NCBI GenBank assembly: GCA_045588915.1
Contig: JAZNFA010000008.1
Coordinates: forward strand, 158,546 to 222,545
From: RGIG8050 sp045588915
GTDB lineage: Bacteria; Bacillota; Clostridia; Christensenellales; UBA1242
DNA: 64,000 nt
Direction of reading: 5' to 3'
Under the pieces are notes generated by a model, which saw only the letters and a program-made list of their open reading frames with translations, did no database searches and was not told where the DNA came from. This document shows, piece after piece, positions 41,894 to 50,499 of the stretch (the stretch's first letter is position 1; the number at the start of each line of letters is the position of its first letter). A program made the position numbers and the translations under genes.

Positions 41894-43044
41894 GCGTTAT
41901 AGTTTGTAGTTATGGGGAAATACACTTAAAAGGCGCTAATCGTGGTTTTTTCTTACGAACCTTAATGAAGAATATTCGTCAAGTTTTACCCACTACGGTC
42001 AAAGCAGAAGTTAATGATACAAGAGTAGTTGTTAGTGATTTTGCTGATGCGCAACCTATCGTTGCACAATTAAAAAAAGTTTTTGGGTTAACAAGTATTC
42101 GAGTTTGTGAAACAGTTAATTTTCAAAAACCAGAAGATATTTTATCTTATTTATCAACGTTAAAAATTAAGGGTACATTTAAAGTTGTCATCAATCGTGC
42201 TGATAAAAATTTCCCAATTAAAAGTCCTGTTTTCGCGCCACAGTGTGGTGATGTTATTTTAAAAAACAATCCAGAAGCTAAGGTGGATGTTCAACAACCG
42301 AAAACATCTGTACAAGTAGAAATTCGTCACAATGGGGTAGCATATATTTCAACGGACGTTATCCGTGGTTTAGGTGGTTTGCCTGTTGGTGTTTCCGGGC
42401 GTGCCATTTGTCTAATTTCTGGTGGTATCGATAGTCCCGTCGCCGCATTCTTGGCGATGAAACGTGGCTTAGCTGTTGATTTTGTGCATTTTACTACGCC
42501 ACCATATACAAGCGAACTTGCCTTACAGAAAGTCGTTTCGCTTTGTAAGCGGGTTAATCAATTTGGTAATACAGGAAAGCTTTATGTTGTCCCTTTTACG
42601 GAAATTGGTTCACAAATTCAAAAGAATTTTCACGAAGAATTTACTATTACGGTTATGCGTCGTTTTATGATTGCTTTAGCTGAAAAAATCGGTGTAGAGC
42701 ATTTTGCTGATTGTATTATTACAGGTGAAAACTTAGCGCAAGTTGCCAGTCAAACAATTCAAGGAATCACCAGCAATAATTTTGTGGCAAAACGACTTCC
42801 AATCCTTCGACCGTTGATTTGTTTTGATAAAGATGAAATTATTCATTTAGCAAAGGAAATTGAAACGTATCAAATTAGTATTTTACCTTACGAAGACTGT
42901 TGTACTGTTTTTGTTCCGTCGCATCCAACTATTAAACCATCACTTGAACGTGTTTTGGCTGAAGAGCAAAAATTGAATTTTGATGAATTAGTAAAAAATT
43001 GCTACGAAAAAATTGAATGCAAAAATTTGCAAGATAATAACTAA
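41890..43044 (+). CDS. thiI: tRNA 4-thiouridine synthase ThiI
   Basis: Uses sulfur from a cysteine desulfurase to make s4U8 in tRNA and can feed thiamine synthesis. N-terminal ferredoxin-like and THUMP domains (SYGEIHLKGANRGFFLRTL, RADKNFPIKS) precede the PP-loop LISGGIDSPVAAFLAM. PYEDCCTVFVP holds the cysteine region that takes part in sulfur transfer. No C-terminal rhodanese domain, as in other Bacillota. 384 residues. The desulfurase at 31212 in the same window is a plausible partner. Confidence 0.95.
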   Translation: MSVIVCSYGEIHLKGANRGFFLRTLMKNIRQVLPTTVKAEVNDTRVVVSDFADAQPIVAQLKKVFGLTSIRVCETVNFQKPEDILSYLSTLKIKGTFKVVINRADKNFPIKSPVFAPQCGDVILKNNPEAKVDVQQPKTSVQVEIRHNGVAYISTDVIRGLGGLPVGVSGRAICLISGGIDSPVAAFLAMKRGLAVDFVHFTTPPYTSELALQKVVSLCKRVNQFGNTGKLYVVPFTEIGSQIQKNFHEEFTITVMRRFMIALAEKIGVEHFADCIITGENLAQVASQTIQGITSNNFVAKRLPILRPLICFDKDEIIHLAKEIETYQISILPYEDCCTVFVPSHPTIKPSLERVLAEEQKLNFDELVKNCYEKIECKNLQDNN

Positions 43045-43061
43045 TTGCATTTATACGATTA

Positions 43062-44246
43062 TTATTTAAAAATTTTAGGAATGTACTTTAATACAGGTTC
43101 TGGCTTGTCTAAAACTACAGACACGATACAATCCTTAATTTCATCTAAAACGTTACGATTAACTTTTTTTAAGTTAGTTATGAATGGTAAACCAATACGT
43201 ACGCCACTAGTTTCTACAGCTGTGCGTGGGTCGTCTTGAATTTTATTCTTGTTTGTTACAATACCAAATTTTTGTTCTAATTCATCTTGAACTTGACGTC
43301 CTGATTTATTCGTATCTCGTAAATCAATTAAAAACAAATGAGTTTCAGTTTTGCCTGAAATTATTTTAATACCCTCTTTTTTTAACTCTTCACACAAATA
43401 ATTTGTGTTTTGCATAACTTTTTCTATATATCTACGATAATTTGGTGTGAAAGCTTCTTCCAAACAAACGGCTTTTGCAGCGATGACGTGCATTAAAGGA
43501 CCACCTTGTGAACCTGGGAAAACAGCTTTATCAATTGCTTTCGCAAACTCTTCCTTGCATAGAATCATACCCCCACGTGGGCCACGCAGAGTTTTATGAG
43601 TTGTTGTTGTTACAACATCGGCCCATTTCATTGGGTTAGGGTAAAGGCCAGCTGCAACTAAACCTGCAAAATGTGCCATATCCACCATAAAATAAGCACC
43701 AATTGATTTCGCTAATTTTGCAATTCTTTCAAAGTCAATGACTAAACTATAAGCACTACAACCAGCAACAATAATTTGTGGTTTGTGTTCTTTCGCTAAT
43801 TTTTCTAAAGATTTATAATCTAAGATTCCGTCTTTATCTAATCCATAATTAACAACGTTGTAAAGTTTTCCCGAGAAAGAAACTTTCGCACCGTGTGTTA
43901 AGTGTCCACCAGCATCTAATGACATTGATAAGATTGTGTCGCCTGGTTTTAATAATGCGAAATATACTGCCATATTCGCCGCTGAACCACAGTGTGGTTG
44001 TACGTTAGCGTGATCTGCTTCAAATAATTTACAAGCTAGATCACGGCAATAATTTTCAACTTGGTCAACGACTTCACAACCAGAGTAGTAACGAGCTCCT
44101 GGATAACCTTCTGCATATTTATTTGTTAAACAACTCCCCATTGCTGCCATAACATTTCTGCTTGCAATGTTTTCACTAGCAATTAAATTGATTTTACTCC
44201 ATTGTCTTTTATTTTCGTCTTTGATTAACTTCTGTATTTTGTTCAT
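43062..44246 (-). CDS. glyA: Serine hydroxymethyltransferase
   Basis: PLP enzyme converting serine and tetrahydrofolate to glycine and methylene-tetrahydrofolate. NLIASENIAS, TNKYAEGYPGARYYSGCEVVD, GAHLTH-like HLTHGAKVSFSG, MVDMAHFAGLVAAG and the PLP lysine in TTTTHKTLRGPRGG are present. ATG 44246 gives 394 residues, seven bases after a TATAAT; a longer in-frame start at 44282 would lie upstream of that promoter. Confidence 0.97.
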   Translation of the reverse strand: MNKIQKLIKDENKRQWSKINLIASENIASRNVMAAMGSCLTNKYAEGYPGARYYSGCEVVDQVENYCRDLACKLFEADHANVQPHCGSAANMAVYFALLKPGDTILSMSLDAGGHLTHGAKVSFSGKLYNVVNYGLDKDGILDYKSLEKLAKEHKPQIIVAGCSAYSLVIDFERIAKLAKSIGAYFMVDMAHFAGLVAAGLYPNPMKWADVVTTTTHKTLRGPRGGMILCKEEFAKAIDKAVFPGSQGGPLMHVIAAKAVCLEEAFTPNYRRYIEKVMQNTNYLCEELKKEGIKIISGKTETHLFLIDLRDTNKSGRQVQDELEQKFGIVTNKNKIQDDPRTAVETSGVRIGLPFITNLKKVNRNVLDEIKDCIVSVVLDKPEPVLKYIPKIFK

Positions 44247-44253
44247 TAGAATA

Positions 44254-44282
44254 ATTATATATTTAGAGCAAAAAATAGGCAA
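44254..44282 (-). promoter_or_regulatory. glyA promoter, leaderless geometry
   Basis: On the minus strand TTGCCT (44282-44277), 17-base spacer, TATAAT (44259-44254), seven bases to ATG 44246. No upstream leader or riboswitch fits. Confidence 0.65.
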
Positions 44283-44389
44283 ACTAAAAAAAGCAAGTCA
44301 TTTTTATTACCATTAAATAATTTTTCTTGATATGCTTGTGTTAATTGTTTGGCTTCATCGCTATCGTAAAAATCAGAGTTAATTGTCAT
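44255..44389 (-). CDS. Possible 44-residue membrane peptide upstream of glyA
   Basis: Open frame from ATG 44389 to TAA 44257-44255. The peptide opens MTINSDFYDSDEAKQLT, charged and helical, and ends in a hydrophobic stretch (LLFLVCLFFALNI) that could be a tail anchor. Its stop codon lies inside the glyA -10 box. TATTAT lies upstream of the ATG, but spacing and -35 are not convincing. This may be a chance frame. Confidence 0.35.
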   Translation of the reverse strand: MTINSDFYDSDEAKQLTQAYQEKLFNGNKNDLLFLVCLFFALNI

Positions 44390-44445
44390 AAATACTTGTA
44401 TGAATAATACTGTATATTTTGTCACAAGCAACACATAATAAGATT

Positions 44446-44691
44446 ATGGAAAATCAAAACAAAGTAAATAGTACAAAAAAAAATAAAAAAAGTAATCCAA
44501 TGAAAAAAATTGGTAAAACAATAAAAGATACATTTATTGAAATGAGTAGTAGCTTGGCAGGTTGGATTGATGATACAGGGGCACATTTTAGTGGTAAGAA
44601 GAAAAAAAGTACTACAAATAAAAATAGTACAACTGCATCAAAAACAACAATGTCACCTAAATCATCATCACATAAAATAGAAAATAATTAA
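44446..44691 (+). CDS. Small Lys/Ser/Thr-rich protein
   Basis: 81 residues from ATG 44446 with no recognised family. The central part (KTIKDTFIEMSSSLAGWIDD) could form one amphipathic helix; both ends are low-complexity Lys/Ser/Thr/Asn runs. CATAAT ends six bases before the ATG. Its separation from the next promoter supports a real small gene, but composition bias lowers confidence. Confidence 0.5.
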   Translation: MENQNKVNSTKKNKKSNPMKKIGKTIKDTFIEMSSSLAGWIDDTGAHFSGKKKKSTTNKNSTTASKTTMSPKSSSHKIENN

Positions 44692-44712
44692 GAAAAATAC
44701 TTAAAATATGAA

Positions 44713-44741
44713 TTTTGAATTTTTATTAAAGATGATATAAT
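44713..44741 (+). promoter_or_regulatory. Promoter of the anchored MBL-fold gene, leaderless geometry
   Basis: TTTTGA (44713-44718), 17-base spacer, TATAAT (44736-44741), nine bases to ATG 44751. Confidence 0.55.
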
Positions 44742-44750
44742 GTTTTGTTG

Positions 44751-45947
44751 ATGGCACCACGTTATCGTCAATCGCGAAGAAATAGTTATCGAAATCGTAC
44801 AAGTCGGGCGACTAATTTTCCACGTCGGAAAATAAGCCCACTTTTTTATGTTTTAGTTTGTGCTATTGTGCTCGTTTGTGTTTTGTACGGTGGTTATAGC
44901 TTTTTCCCTAATGTGTTTGATTTTGACAATGATAAATATCATAAAAATGAAACTAGTAGTATTGATGTAAATTTGGTTAAAAGTCAAGAACTGTCAATTC
45001 ACTTCTTAGAGTTAGGAAACAAAGTTGATGGTGATTGTACTTTGGTTAAGGCTGGTAATACAGAAATTTTAATTGATGCTGGTTCGGATGAAAGTTCCAT
45101 TACTACAATTAAAAATTATATTGATCAGTATATTGAAGATAATGTACTTGAATATATTATTGTAACTCATGCTCATAAAGATCATTATGCTGGATTTGCA
45201 ACAGATGAAGATGAAATAAGTCTTTTTGATATTTATAATATTGAAACTGTTATTCAATTTGCGCAAGTTACAGATGATACGACTACTAATCAAATTTACC
45301 AAAATTACTTACGTGAAATCAGTGAACTTCAAGCACGTTGTGGTACAAACGTCTACACAGCACAAGATTGTATTGCTGAAATAAATGGAGCACAAAAGAA
45401 GTATCAACTTAATGATAATGTTGAGTTAGAAATACTTAATCATCGTTATTATCGTGAAACATCTTCTACTGAAAATAATCATTCGGTATGTTGTCAGATA
45501 ATTCATAACAATGAAAAATATTTTTTGTTTACTGGTGACCTTGAGGCCGAAGGCGAAGCATCCTTAATTGAAGAGAATAATTTACATCCGGTCGAGTTAT
45601 ATAAGGCAGGGCATCACGGTTCAAAAACTAGTTCTACCGATGCGTTATTAAGTGTAATTCAACCAAAAAATATTGGTGTAAATTGTTGTGCTGGAGCTAA
45701 AAAATATAATTTTCCAACTCAAGATTTTATTGACCGAGTTTCGAAGTATACATCTAATGTATATGTGACATTGGCTTATGTTGAAGACAGTAATTCATAT
45801 TGTTCTTTAAATGGAAATATTGTTTTTTATTCTAATACAAATGACACTCGAATTGCACTTGCTTGTTCAAACAATACAACAGTGCTTAAAAATACAGAAT
45901 GGTTTAATCAAAATCGAACAATACCAGAAAAATGGTTAAATGCTTAA
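44751..45947 (+). CDS. Membrane-anchored metallo-beta-lactamase-fold hydrolase, ComEC-like
   Basis: An Arg-rich N-terminus (MAPRYRQSRRNSYRNR) precedes one helix (about residues 32-52), so the catalytic domain faces outside. The MBL domain has VTHAHKDHYAGF (HxHxDH), FTGDLEAEGEASLIEE and KAGHHGSKTSS, the pattern of the C-terminal ComEC/Rec2 hydrolase domain. ComEC's channel helices are absent. It may hydrolyse extracellular nucleic acid or another phosphodiester; the substrate is unknown. 398 residues from ATG 44751. Single-gene unit. Confidence 0.82.
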   Translation: MAPRYRQSRRNSYRNRTSRATNFPRRKISPLFYVLVCAIVLVCVLYGGYSFFPNVFDFDNDKYHKNETSSIDVNLVKSQELSIHFLELGNKVDGDCTLVKAGNTEILIDAGSDESSITTIKNYIDQYIEDNVLEYIIVTHAHKDHYAGFATDEDEISLFDIYNIETVIQFAQVTDDTTTNQIYQNYLREISELQARCGTNVYTAQDCIAEINGAQKKYQLNDNVELEILNHRYYRETSSTENNHSVCCQIIHNNEKYFLFTGDLEAEGEASLIEENNLHPVELYKAGHHGSKTSSTDALLSVIQPKNIGVNCCAGAKKYNFPTQDFIDRVSKYTSNVYVTLAYVEDSNSYCSLNGNIVFYSNTNDTRIALACSNNTTVLKNTEWFNQNRTIPEKWLNA

Positions 45948-45974
45948 ACATTTAAAACTAATAAATATTAAATT

Positions 45975-45990
45975 AAAAGTTTCACAAACT
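45975..45990 (-). terminator. Weak candidate terminator downstream of tRNA-Asp
   Basis: On the minus strand AGTTT and AAACT pair around GTG and are followed by TTTT. The five-pair AT-rich stem is weak, but it lies just after the tRNA. Confidence 0.3.
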
Positions 45991-46005
45991 AATATTGTGT
46001 ATGAA

Positions 46006-46082
46006 TGGCGACCCGCAACAGACTTGAACTGTCGACCTCATGCGTGACAGGCATGCGCTCTAACCAACTGAGCTAGCGGGCC
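46006..46082 (-). tRNA. tRNA-Asp (GTC)
   Basis: The minus strand folds as a full cloverleaf: acceptor GGCCCGC with GCGGGTC, discriminator G and an encoded CCA (46008-46006). The D arm has AGCTCAGTTGGTTAGAGC, the anticodon loop CTGTCAC gives GTC (plus-strand positions 46046-46048), and the T arm has GTTCAAGTC. A G discriminator fits aspartate. Single tRNA, not in a cluster. Confidence 0.96.
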
Positions 46083-46091
46083 AAACATTAT

Positions 46092-46120
46092 AATATACTA
46101 TACGATTTTATACTTGTCAA
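46092..46120 (-). promoter_or_regulatory. tRNA-Asp promoter
   Basis: Minus strand TTGACA (46120-46115), 17-base spacer, TATATT (46097-46092), starting transcription a few bases before the tRNA. Its -35 is one arm of a palindrome shared with the subtilase promoter. Confidence 0.7.
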
Positions 46121-46128
46121 TCAATTCA

Positions 46129-46156
46129 TTGACAAAAAATTAAGAATCTATAATAA
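46129..46156 (+). promoter_or_regulatory. Subtilase promoter, back to back with the tRNA promoter
   Basis: TTGACA (46129-46134), 16-base spacer to TAATAA (46151-46156), or 14 to TATAAT (46149-46154). The arms TTGTCAAT (46114-46121) and ATTGACAA (46128-46135) form an 8-base perfect inverted repeat that contains both -35 boxes. Confidence 0.55.
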
Positions 46157-46161
46157 TTTTT

Positions 46162-46176
46162 ATGAGAATTAGCTAA
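46162..46176 (+). CDS. Four-codon minicistron MRIS overlapping the subtilase start
   Basis: ATG 46162 lies seven bases after TATAAT and is followed by AGA ATT AGC TAA. The TAA shares its last base with the subtilase ATG at 46176 (TAATG). In the leaderless scheme seen throughout the window, ribosomes would start at this first ATG and reinitiate on the protease gene. Confidence 0.4.
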   Translation: MRIS

Positions 46177-48836
46177 TGAAAAAGGGAAAACACGGATTAA
46201 GTTTTTGTATAATAATATTGCTTTTTGTTTGCGCATTATTTTTTGTTAATTTTAATGTATTCAATTCTTTTAATATTTCTACAACTACATCAGCAAAGAT
46301 GTATAATACAGAAAATTTTATATCTGCGCTAACTGATATGACAAAACAAAATCCTATTAGCGAAAATTCAGTAATATTTTTTGAAAAAAATAAAGATTTA
46401 ATTACTGATACAAACGGAGAGTATTTAGTATCTGACGTAAAATTTGCTGCTTTAACAGAAACAAATCCAGTATTATTTACAAAAACATCGCGAGCAGTTC
46501 GGTTATTATCGAATTCTGAACAATTATATAACTTGGAAGAGTTGGCATCTTGTACTGGTTACAACGTTACAAGGGGTGAAAAAAATATTGTTTTGACGAG
46601 ACAATTTGCGACTAGACGTTTAATTGTAGAAAGTGATAATCCAAATTTTGACAAACGTGGAGCAATAGCTGTCGCAAATAATGAAAATATTTATGTGTTA
46701 CAATACAGCAGTGAAGGTGACGCTAGTGAAGCTTATAACTATTATTCTGGATGTCTTGATATTAAGTCAGTTGCAACGGATGGATTATGTTGGGTTGAAA
46801 AAGATATTGAAACTGAACAAAGATTGTCACCACTGGGTTTGACTGATGAATTTTCTTATCAATCGTGGGGTGTTGAAGCAATGGGAGTACCAGCATATTC
46901 ACAATACATTGTTGATGTTTTAAAGGCAAATAATAATGATTATACGGAACTATCAGAAGTTGTTGTTGCTGTGCTTGATACAGGTATTGATACCGACCAC
47001 CCTTGGTTTGAAAATCGTTTATTGGTTGATGATGATGGTAAATATATTGGCAAGGATTATACTGGAGTGAATGAAACTGGTTACAGTTTTGAGGATGATG
47101 ATAGTCACGGAACTCATTGCTCCGGTATTATTTGTGATATGACTTTACCGAATGTGAAAATTTTACCAATTAAATTTTTATCTGCCGATGATGATGGTAA
47201 TGCTATTGGGTCAACATTAGGTTTATATAATGCTATAAGCTACATTACCGAAATGCGTCAAAAATATAATATCGTAGCAGTCAATATGAGTTTTGGAATG
47301 GAATCAAATATTCTTACGGACAATTTAACTAACTACTTTGTTGAAATTTTCCAAAAGTTTTATAATGATGGAGTTTTTGGGGTCGTAGCAGCAGGAAATG
47401 ATTATCATGATGATGCTGTAAATTATCTTCCTGCTAAAATTGAAAATGCAATTACTGTTAGCGCACTTAATTCAGATTTACGTCTTGCTTCTTATTCGAA
47501 TATCGGAGAGCTAATCGATGTTTGCGCCCCAGGAAGTAATGTCAACAGTGCTTATGTGGATGGTACAACTGACGAGAAAAGTGGTACGTCAATGGCAGCA
47601 CCACATATTGCCGGGTACATTGCTTTATTAAGATCTGATCCGACTCGCAGTTTCACAATGGCTGAAATTGAACAGATTTTATCGGGTACGTATAAAAATA
47701 CACCTACCATTCTTGATTTGGGCGTTCAAGGAAAAGATACTTACTATGGTTATGGTATGCCAATTTTAGATGGTCTAACTCCTGAATATGTAACAGTTGA
47801 GATTGAATCAGGTTTACATGGCACGGTATCTCCACTTGGATTTAATCTTTATTTAAAAGATGAACCAATTACTATAGAATTTTTTCCTGATGAAAGATAT
47901 TACGTATCAGCTGTTTATTTAGACGACGTTATCTTATCTGATGTAAATCATCTTACTAGTTATACGTTTAGTAATCTGGACGAATATCATAAGATTAGAG
48001 TAGAATTTTCGACTGATGAAGTCGCTTATGTAGTAAATCACTATCAAGAACCAATTTATGATTTAAGTAATCCTGACTCTGTTCCTGAATTTAAAGATTA
48101 TGTTTTATGTCAAAGTGAAACACTTTATGGTAGAGTCGGTTTTTTGACGGAAGCAAAGGCTAAAGATTTTACAGGTTTTACAGCACTTAATTTTGATCAA
48201 ACTACAGTTACAGATTCTACAATAATCAATATATATTATAAACGTAACAAATATTATGTTTCAATTCAACAACCAACACAAGGTATTGAAAGTATTGTTG
48301 GGGAAGGTGAATATTTGTTTGGTGATACAGTTGAAGTTATTCCAACCTTAGGCGAAAAATTTGAGTGGTATATTTGGAAAATTGAAGACGATATTACAGT
48401 AAAAGATTTTGTCGATACTGTTCCAAACCAAGTATTCGAGATGCCAGCTACAGATCTTACGTTGACGGCTTATCCAACCCTTAAAACTTTTTTGGTAACA
48501 GTTACAATCATTGGAAAGGGAACGGTTACACCAAATAGTAAGTCTGTTGTTTACGGGGATGATGTTTGTTTTTTACTAACTCCTCAAGAAAATTATACAA
48601 TTAAAACTATTTGTCGTGATGGAATTGATTTAGGAATTGATTCGGACTCGTATCTAATATCAAATGTTACCTCAGATGTTGAATTAACTGTTTATTTTGA
48701 AAAAGTACCATCATCTAGCGAAGAAACAAAATGGATTGATATAACTGTTTGGGGTGGGGGTAGTGTTGTTGCTTTGCTTTTATTTGGTGGTTCGGTTTTG
48801 CTTTTGGTAATGGCTTTCCGTAAACCACGAATTTAA
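46176..48836 (+). CDS. Large secreted, membrane-anchored subtilase (S8 family)
   Basis: 886 residues. A signal peptide (about 1-35) is followed by a pro-region to about 230. The catalytic domain has Asp in VVAVLDTGIDTDHPW, His in DSHGTHCSGII, the oxyanion Asn region VVAAGNDYHDD and Ser in SGTSMAAPHIAGY. From about 540 to 850 are beta-rich repeats of the InlB-B/bacterial-repeat type (two to three units, e.g. VTVTIIGKGTVTPNSKSVVYG). A C-terminal helix (about 858-880) and basic tail RKPRI anchor it. It is likely an extracellular protease tethered to the surface. No Shine-Dalgarno; translation may depend on the upstream minicistron. Confidence 0.93.
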   Translation: MKKGKHGLSFCIIILLFVCALFFVNFNVFNSFNISTTTSAKMYNTENFISALTDMTKQNPISENSVIFFEKNKDLITDTNGEYLVSDVKFAALTETNPVLFTKTSRAVRLLSNSEQLYNLEELASCTGYNVTRGEKNIVLTRQFATRRLIVESDNPNFDKRGAIAVANNENIYVLQYSSEGDASEAYNYYSGCLDIKSVATDGLCWVEKDIETEQRLSPLGLTDEFSYQSWGVEAMGVPAYSQYIVDVLKANNNDYTELSEVVVAVLDTGIDTDHPWFENRLLVDDDGKYIGKDYTGVNETGYSFEDDDSHGTHCSGIICDMTLPNVKILPIKFLSADDDGNAIGSTLGLYNAISYITEMRQKYNIVAVNMSFGMESNILTDNLTNYFVEIFQKFYNDGVFGVVAAGNDYHDDAVNYLPAKIENAITVSALNSDLRLASYSNIGELIDVCAPGSNVNSAYVDGTTDEKSGTSMAAPHIAGYIALLRSDPTRSFTMAEIEQILSGTYKNTPTILDLGVQGKDTYYGYGMPILDGLTPEYVTVEIESGLHGTVSPLGFNLYLKDEPITIEFFPDERYYVSAVYLDDVILSDVNHLTSYTFSNLDEYHKIRVEFSTDEVAYVVNHYQEPIYDLSNPDSVPEFKDYVLCQSETLYGRVGFLTEAKAKDFTGFTALNFDQTTVTDSTIINIYYKRNKYYVSIQQPTQGIESIVGEGEYLFGDTVEVIPTLGEKFEWYIWKIEDDITVKDFVDTVPNQVFEMPATDLTLTAYPTLKTFLVTVTIIGKGTVTPNSKSVVYGDDVCFLLTPQENYTIKTICRDGIDLGIDSDSYLISNVTSDVELTVYFEKVPSSSEETKWIDITVWGGGSVVALLLFGGSVLLLVMAFRKPRI

Positions 48837-48859
48837 TTAAAAAAATAAATATATTATGG

Positions 48860-48865
48860 TATACT
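48860..48865 (+). promoter_or_regulatory. -10 box before the 48872 gene, leaderless geometry
   Basis: TATACT six bases before GTG 48872. The -35 region is not clear. Confidence 0.45.
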
Positions 48866-48871
48866 TGAAAA

Positions 48872-49660
48872 GTGAAATTATATATCTTAGGTACAGCAAA
48901 CGGGAATTATAACAAAGATTGTTACAATACATGTTTTTGCGTATGTCATAATCATCAACATTTTTTGGTTGATGGTGGTGGTGGAAATCAAATATTAGGA
49001 CGTTTAGAGCAAGCAGGTATAAAATTAACTGATATACATGATATTTTCATTAGTCATAATCATCCTGATCATATCGTTGGCATTATTTGGGTTTTAAAGA
49101 AAATTTGTGGGGCTATTCGTAAAGGTAAATATCAAGGTGATTGTCGTGTTTACGCAAGTGATATTACTATATTAGCAATTAAAACAATTCGTGATCTACT
49201 TTTCGATACGAAAAATATCTTACCGTCAATTAAGTTTATAACAGTTAAAAACGATGAGGTTGTGAAAATTTGTGGAATGTCGATTCGTTTTTTTGATACT
49301 TACGCTACAAAACAAAAGCAATTTGGCTTTAATATCAATAATAAACAGTTTGTTTTTTGTGGTGATGAGCCTTTACGTAAAGAAAACTTTTCTATAGTTA
49401 ATCATTGTTGTTGGTTATTACATAATGCCTTTTGTTTAGATAATGATGCTGAAAAATATCAAGTGCATAATATGTGCCACAGCACGGTTGGCGAGGCATC
49501 AAGAATAGCGCAATACGTTAATGCAAAAAATTTAATTTTATTCCACACCGAAACAGATACACTAAATTCCAGAAAAGAGAAGTACGAAGAAAACGCAAAA
49601 CTATATTTTAATGGCAATGTTTTTGTGCCAGATGATTTAGAAATTATTGATTTAGGGTAG
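48872..49660 (+). CDS. MBL-fold metallohydrolase, RNase Z-like
   Basis: 262 residues from GTG 48872. LDGGGGNQIL-like VDGGGGNQIL, the metal motif SHNHPDHIVGI, FCGDEPL and the later HxxHS-like CHSTVGEA and ILFHTET match cytosolic MBL hydrolases related to RNase Z or CpdA-like phosphodiesterases. No flexible arm of tRNase Z is visible, so tRNA processing is not assured. Unusually cysteine rich at the start (CYNTCFCVCHNH). Its end faces TspO 13 bases away. Confidence 0.8.
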   Translation: MKLYILGTANGNYNKDCYNTCFCVCHNHQHFLVDGGGGNQILGRLEQAGIKLTDIHDIFISHNHPDHIVGIIWVLKKICGAIRKGKYQGDCRVYASDITILAIKTIRDLLFDTKNILPSIKFITVKNDEVVKICGMSIRFFDTYATKQKQFGFNINNKQFVFCGDEPLRKENFSIVNHCCWLLHNAFCLDNDAEKYQVHNMCHSTVGEASRIAQYVNAKNLILFHTETDTLNSRKEKYEENAKLYFNGNVFVPDDLEIIDLG

Positions 49661-49673
49661 TGGTAGCTTTTTG

Positions 49674-50183
49674 TTATATATTAAGTACCATGACTCCACA
49701 GTTTAAATAGTAAGCATAAAATAACCACATAATATAAACGATAATTATAATACCAGCAAGTAAGTTAGATTTATAAAAACGACAAGCTACAATAATAGCA
49801 GAAACAATATTTAACACCAGCCAGATAATAGAGAAAACTAATAAATTTAGTCTAAAAAAGAAAAGTGGCCATAATAAATTAAAAAATAAGTGAATTCCAT
49901 ACCAAATTAAATCATTACGACGACGTGCGACAACTTGATTAGCTTGATATGTAAGGAAAGCAGCAAAACCAATTGCAATATAATTGATTGTCCAGACCAC
50001 AGGAAAAACCCAATCAGCAGGTGATAGTGGTGGTTGTATGTAAGTGTCTTTCATTTTCCCACCTAACAACGAGCCAAATACACCAATTAAAAGAGTGCTA
50101 CCAATAATAATTATGGCAATCATCCATGGTTTTAGTTTTTTATTTTGTGGGTGTGATCCATTCATAATTTGCATCATATCCAT
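49674..50183 (-). CDS. tspO: TspO/MBR family tryptophan-rich sensory protein
   Basis: Five-helix membrane protein binding porphyrins and related ligands. PPLSPADWVFPVVWTINYIA is the family signature (PxW...WT..Y). 169 residues. Start ATG 50183 gives MDMMQIMNGS; ATG 50177 is an alternative. TATATT ends three bases before the first ATG and nine before the second, favouring the later start if leaderless. Confidence 0.88.
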   Translation of the reverse strand: MDMMQIMNGSHPQNKKLKPWMIAIIIIGSTLLIGVFGSLLGGKMKDTYIQPPLSPADWVFPVVWTINYIAIGFAAFLTYQANQVVARRRNDLIWYGIHLFFNLLWPLFFFRLNLLVFSIIWLVLNIVSAIIVACRFYKSNLLAGIIIIVYIMWLFYAYYLNCGVMVLNI

Positions 50184-50499
50184 AACAATATATTGTGGAG
50201 AAAAATTATTTTTATACAGATTTTATATACAGTAGTGTCTTTATTGTTTATAAACTAACAGGATTTTTGTTTTCTTTCGTCAAACTATATGATAATATGA
50301 TATATTAAAAACTTCGCAAAACAAAACTTTTACGAAGTTAAAGAAAGTTTTTAAGTAAAAAATTATCGAAATGATTTCTAAATAAAAATAGGATATGTAT
50401 TTAGGTTATCTAATTATGTAATAAAGTATTATTTCTTATAAATAACTATCTACAATAAAAACTTGTAACAAAATACAAGTTATTGTATAATTATTAAAT
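50184..50499. other. Gene-free divergent region between tspO and proS
   Basis: 316 bases of very AT-rich sequence. I see no frame longer than a few codons. Two inverted repeats are present: AACTTCG / CGAAGTT (50310-50339) with a 16-base loop, and AACTTGT / ACAAGTT (50460-50481) over the proS -35. On the minus strand the first is followed by a short T run and could be a terminator of an unseen transcript. This is the largest gap in the window and might hold a small RNA, which I cannot define. Confidence 0.5.
50463..50491 (+). promoter_or_regulatory. proS promoter with an inverted repeat over the -35
   Basis: TTGTAA (50463-50468), 17-base spacer, TATAAT (50486-50491), eight bases to ATG 50500. 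Seven-base arms AACTTGT (50460-50466) and ACAAGTT (50475-50481) flank the -35, as an operator would. No T-box is present. Confidence 0.6.

Noticed and set aside
44751..45947. Assignment as full competence protein ComEC
   Set aside because: Only the C-terminal hydrolase-like domain and one helix are present; the channel and OB parts are missing.
50310..50339. Hairpin AACTTCG / CGAAGTT as a riboswitch or proS leader element
   Set aside because: It lies more than 140 bases before the proposed proS transcription start and has a simple stem without a recognisable riboswitch core.
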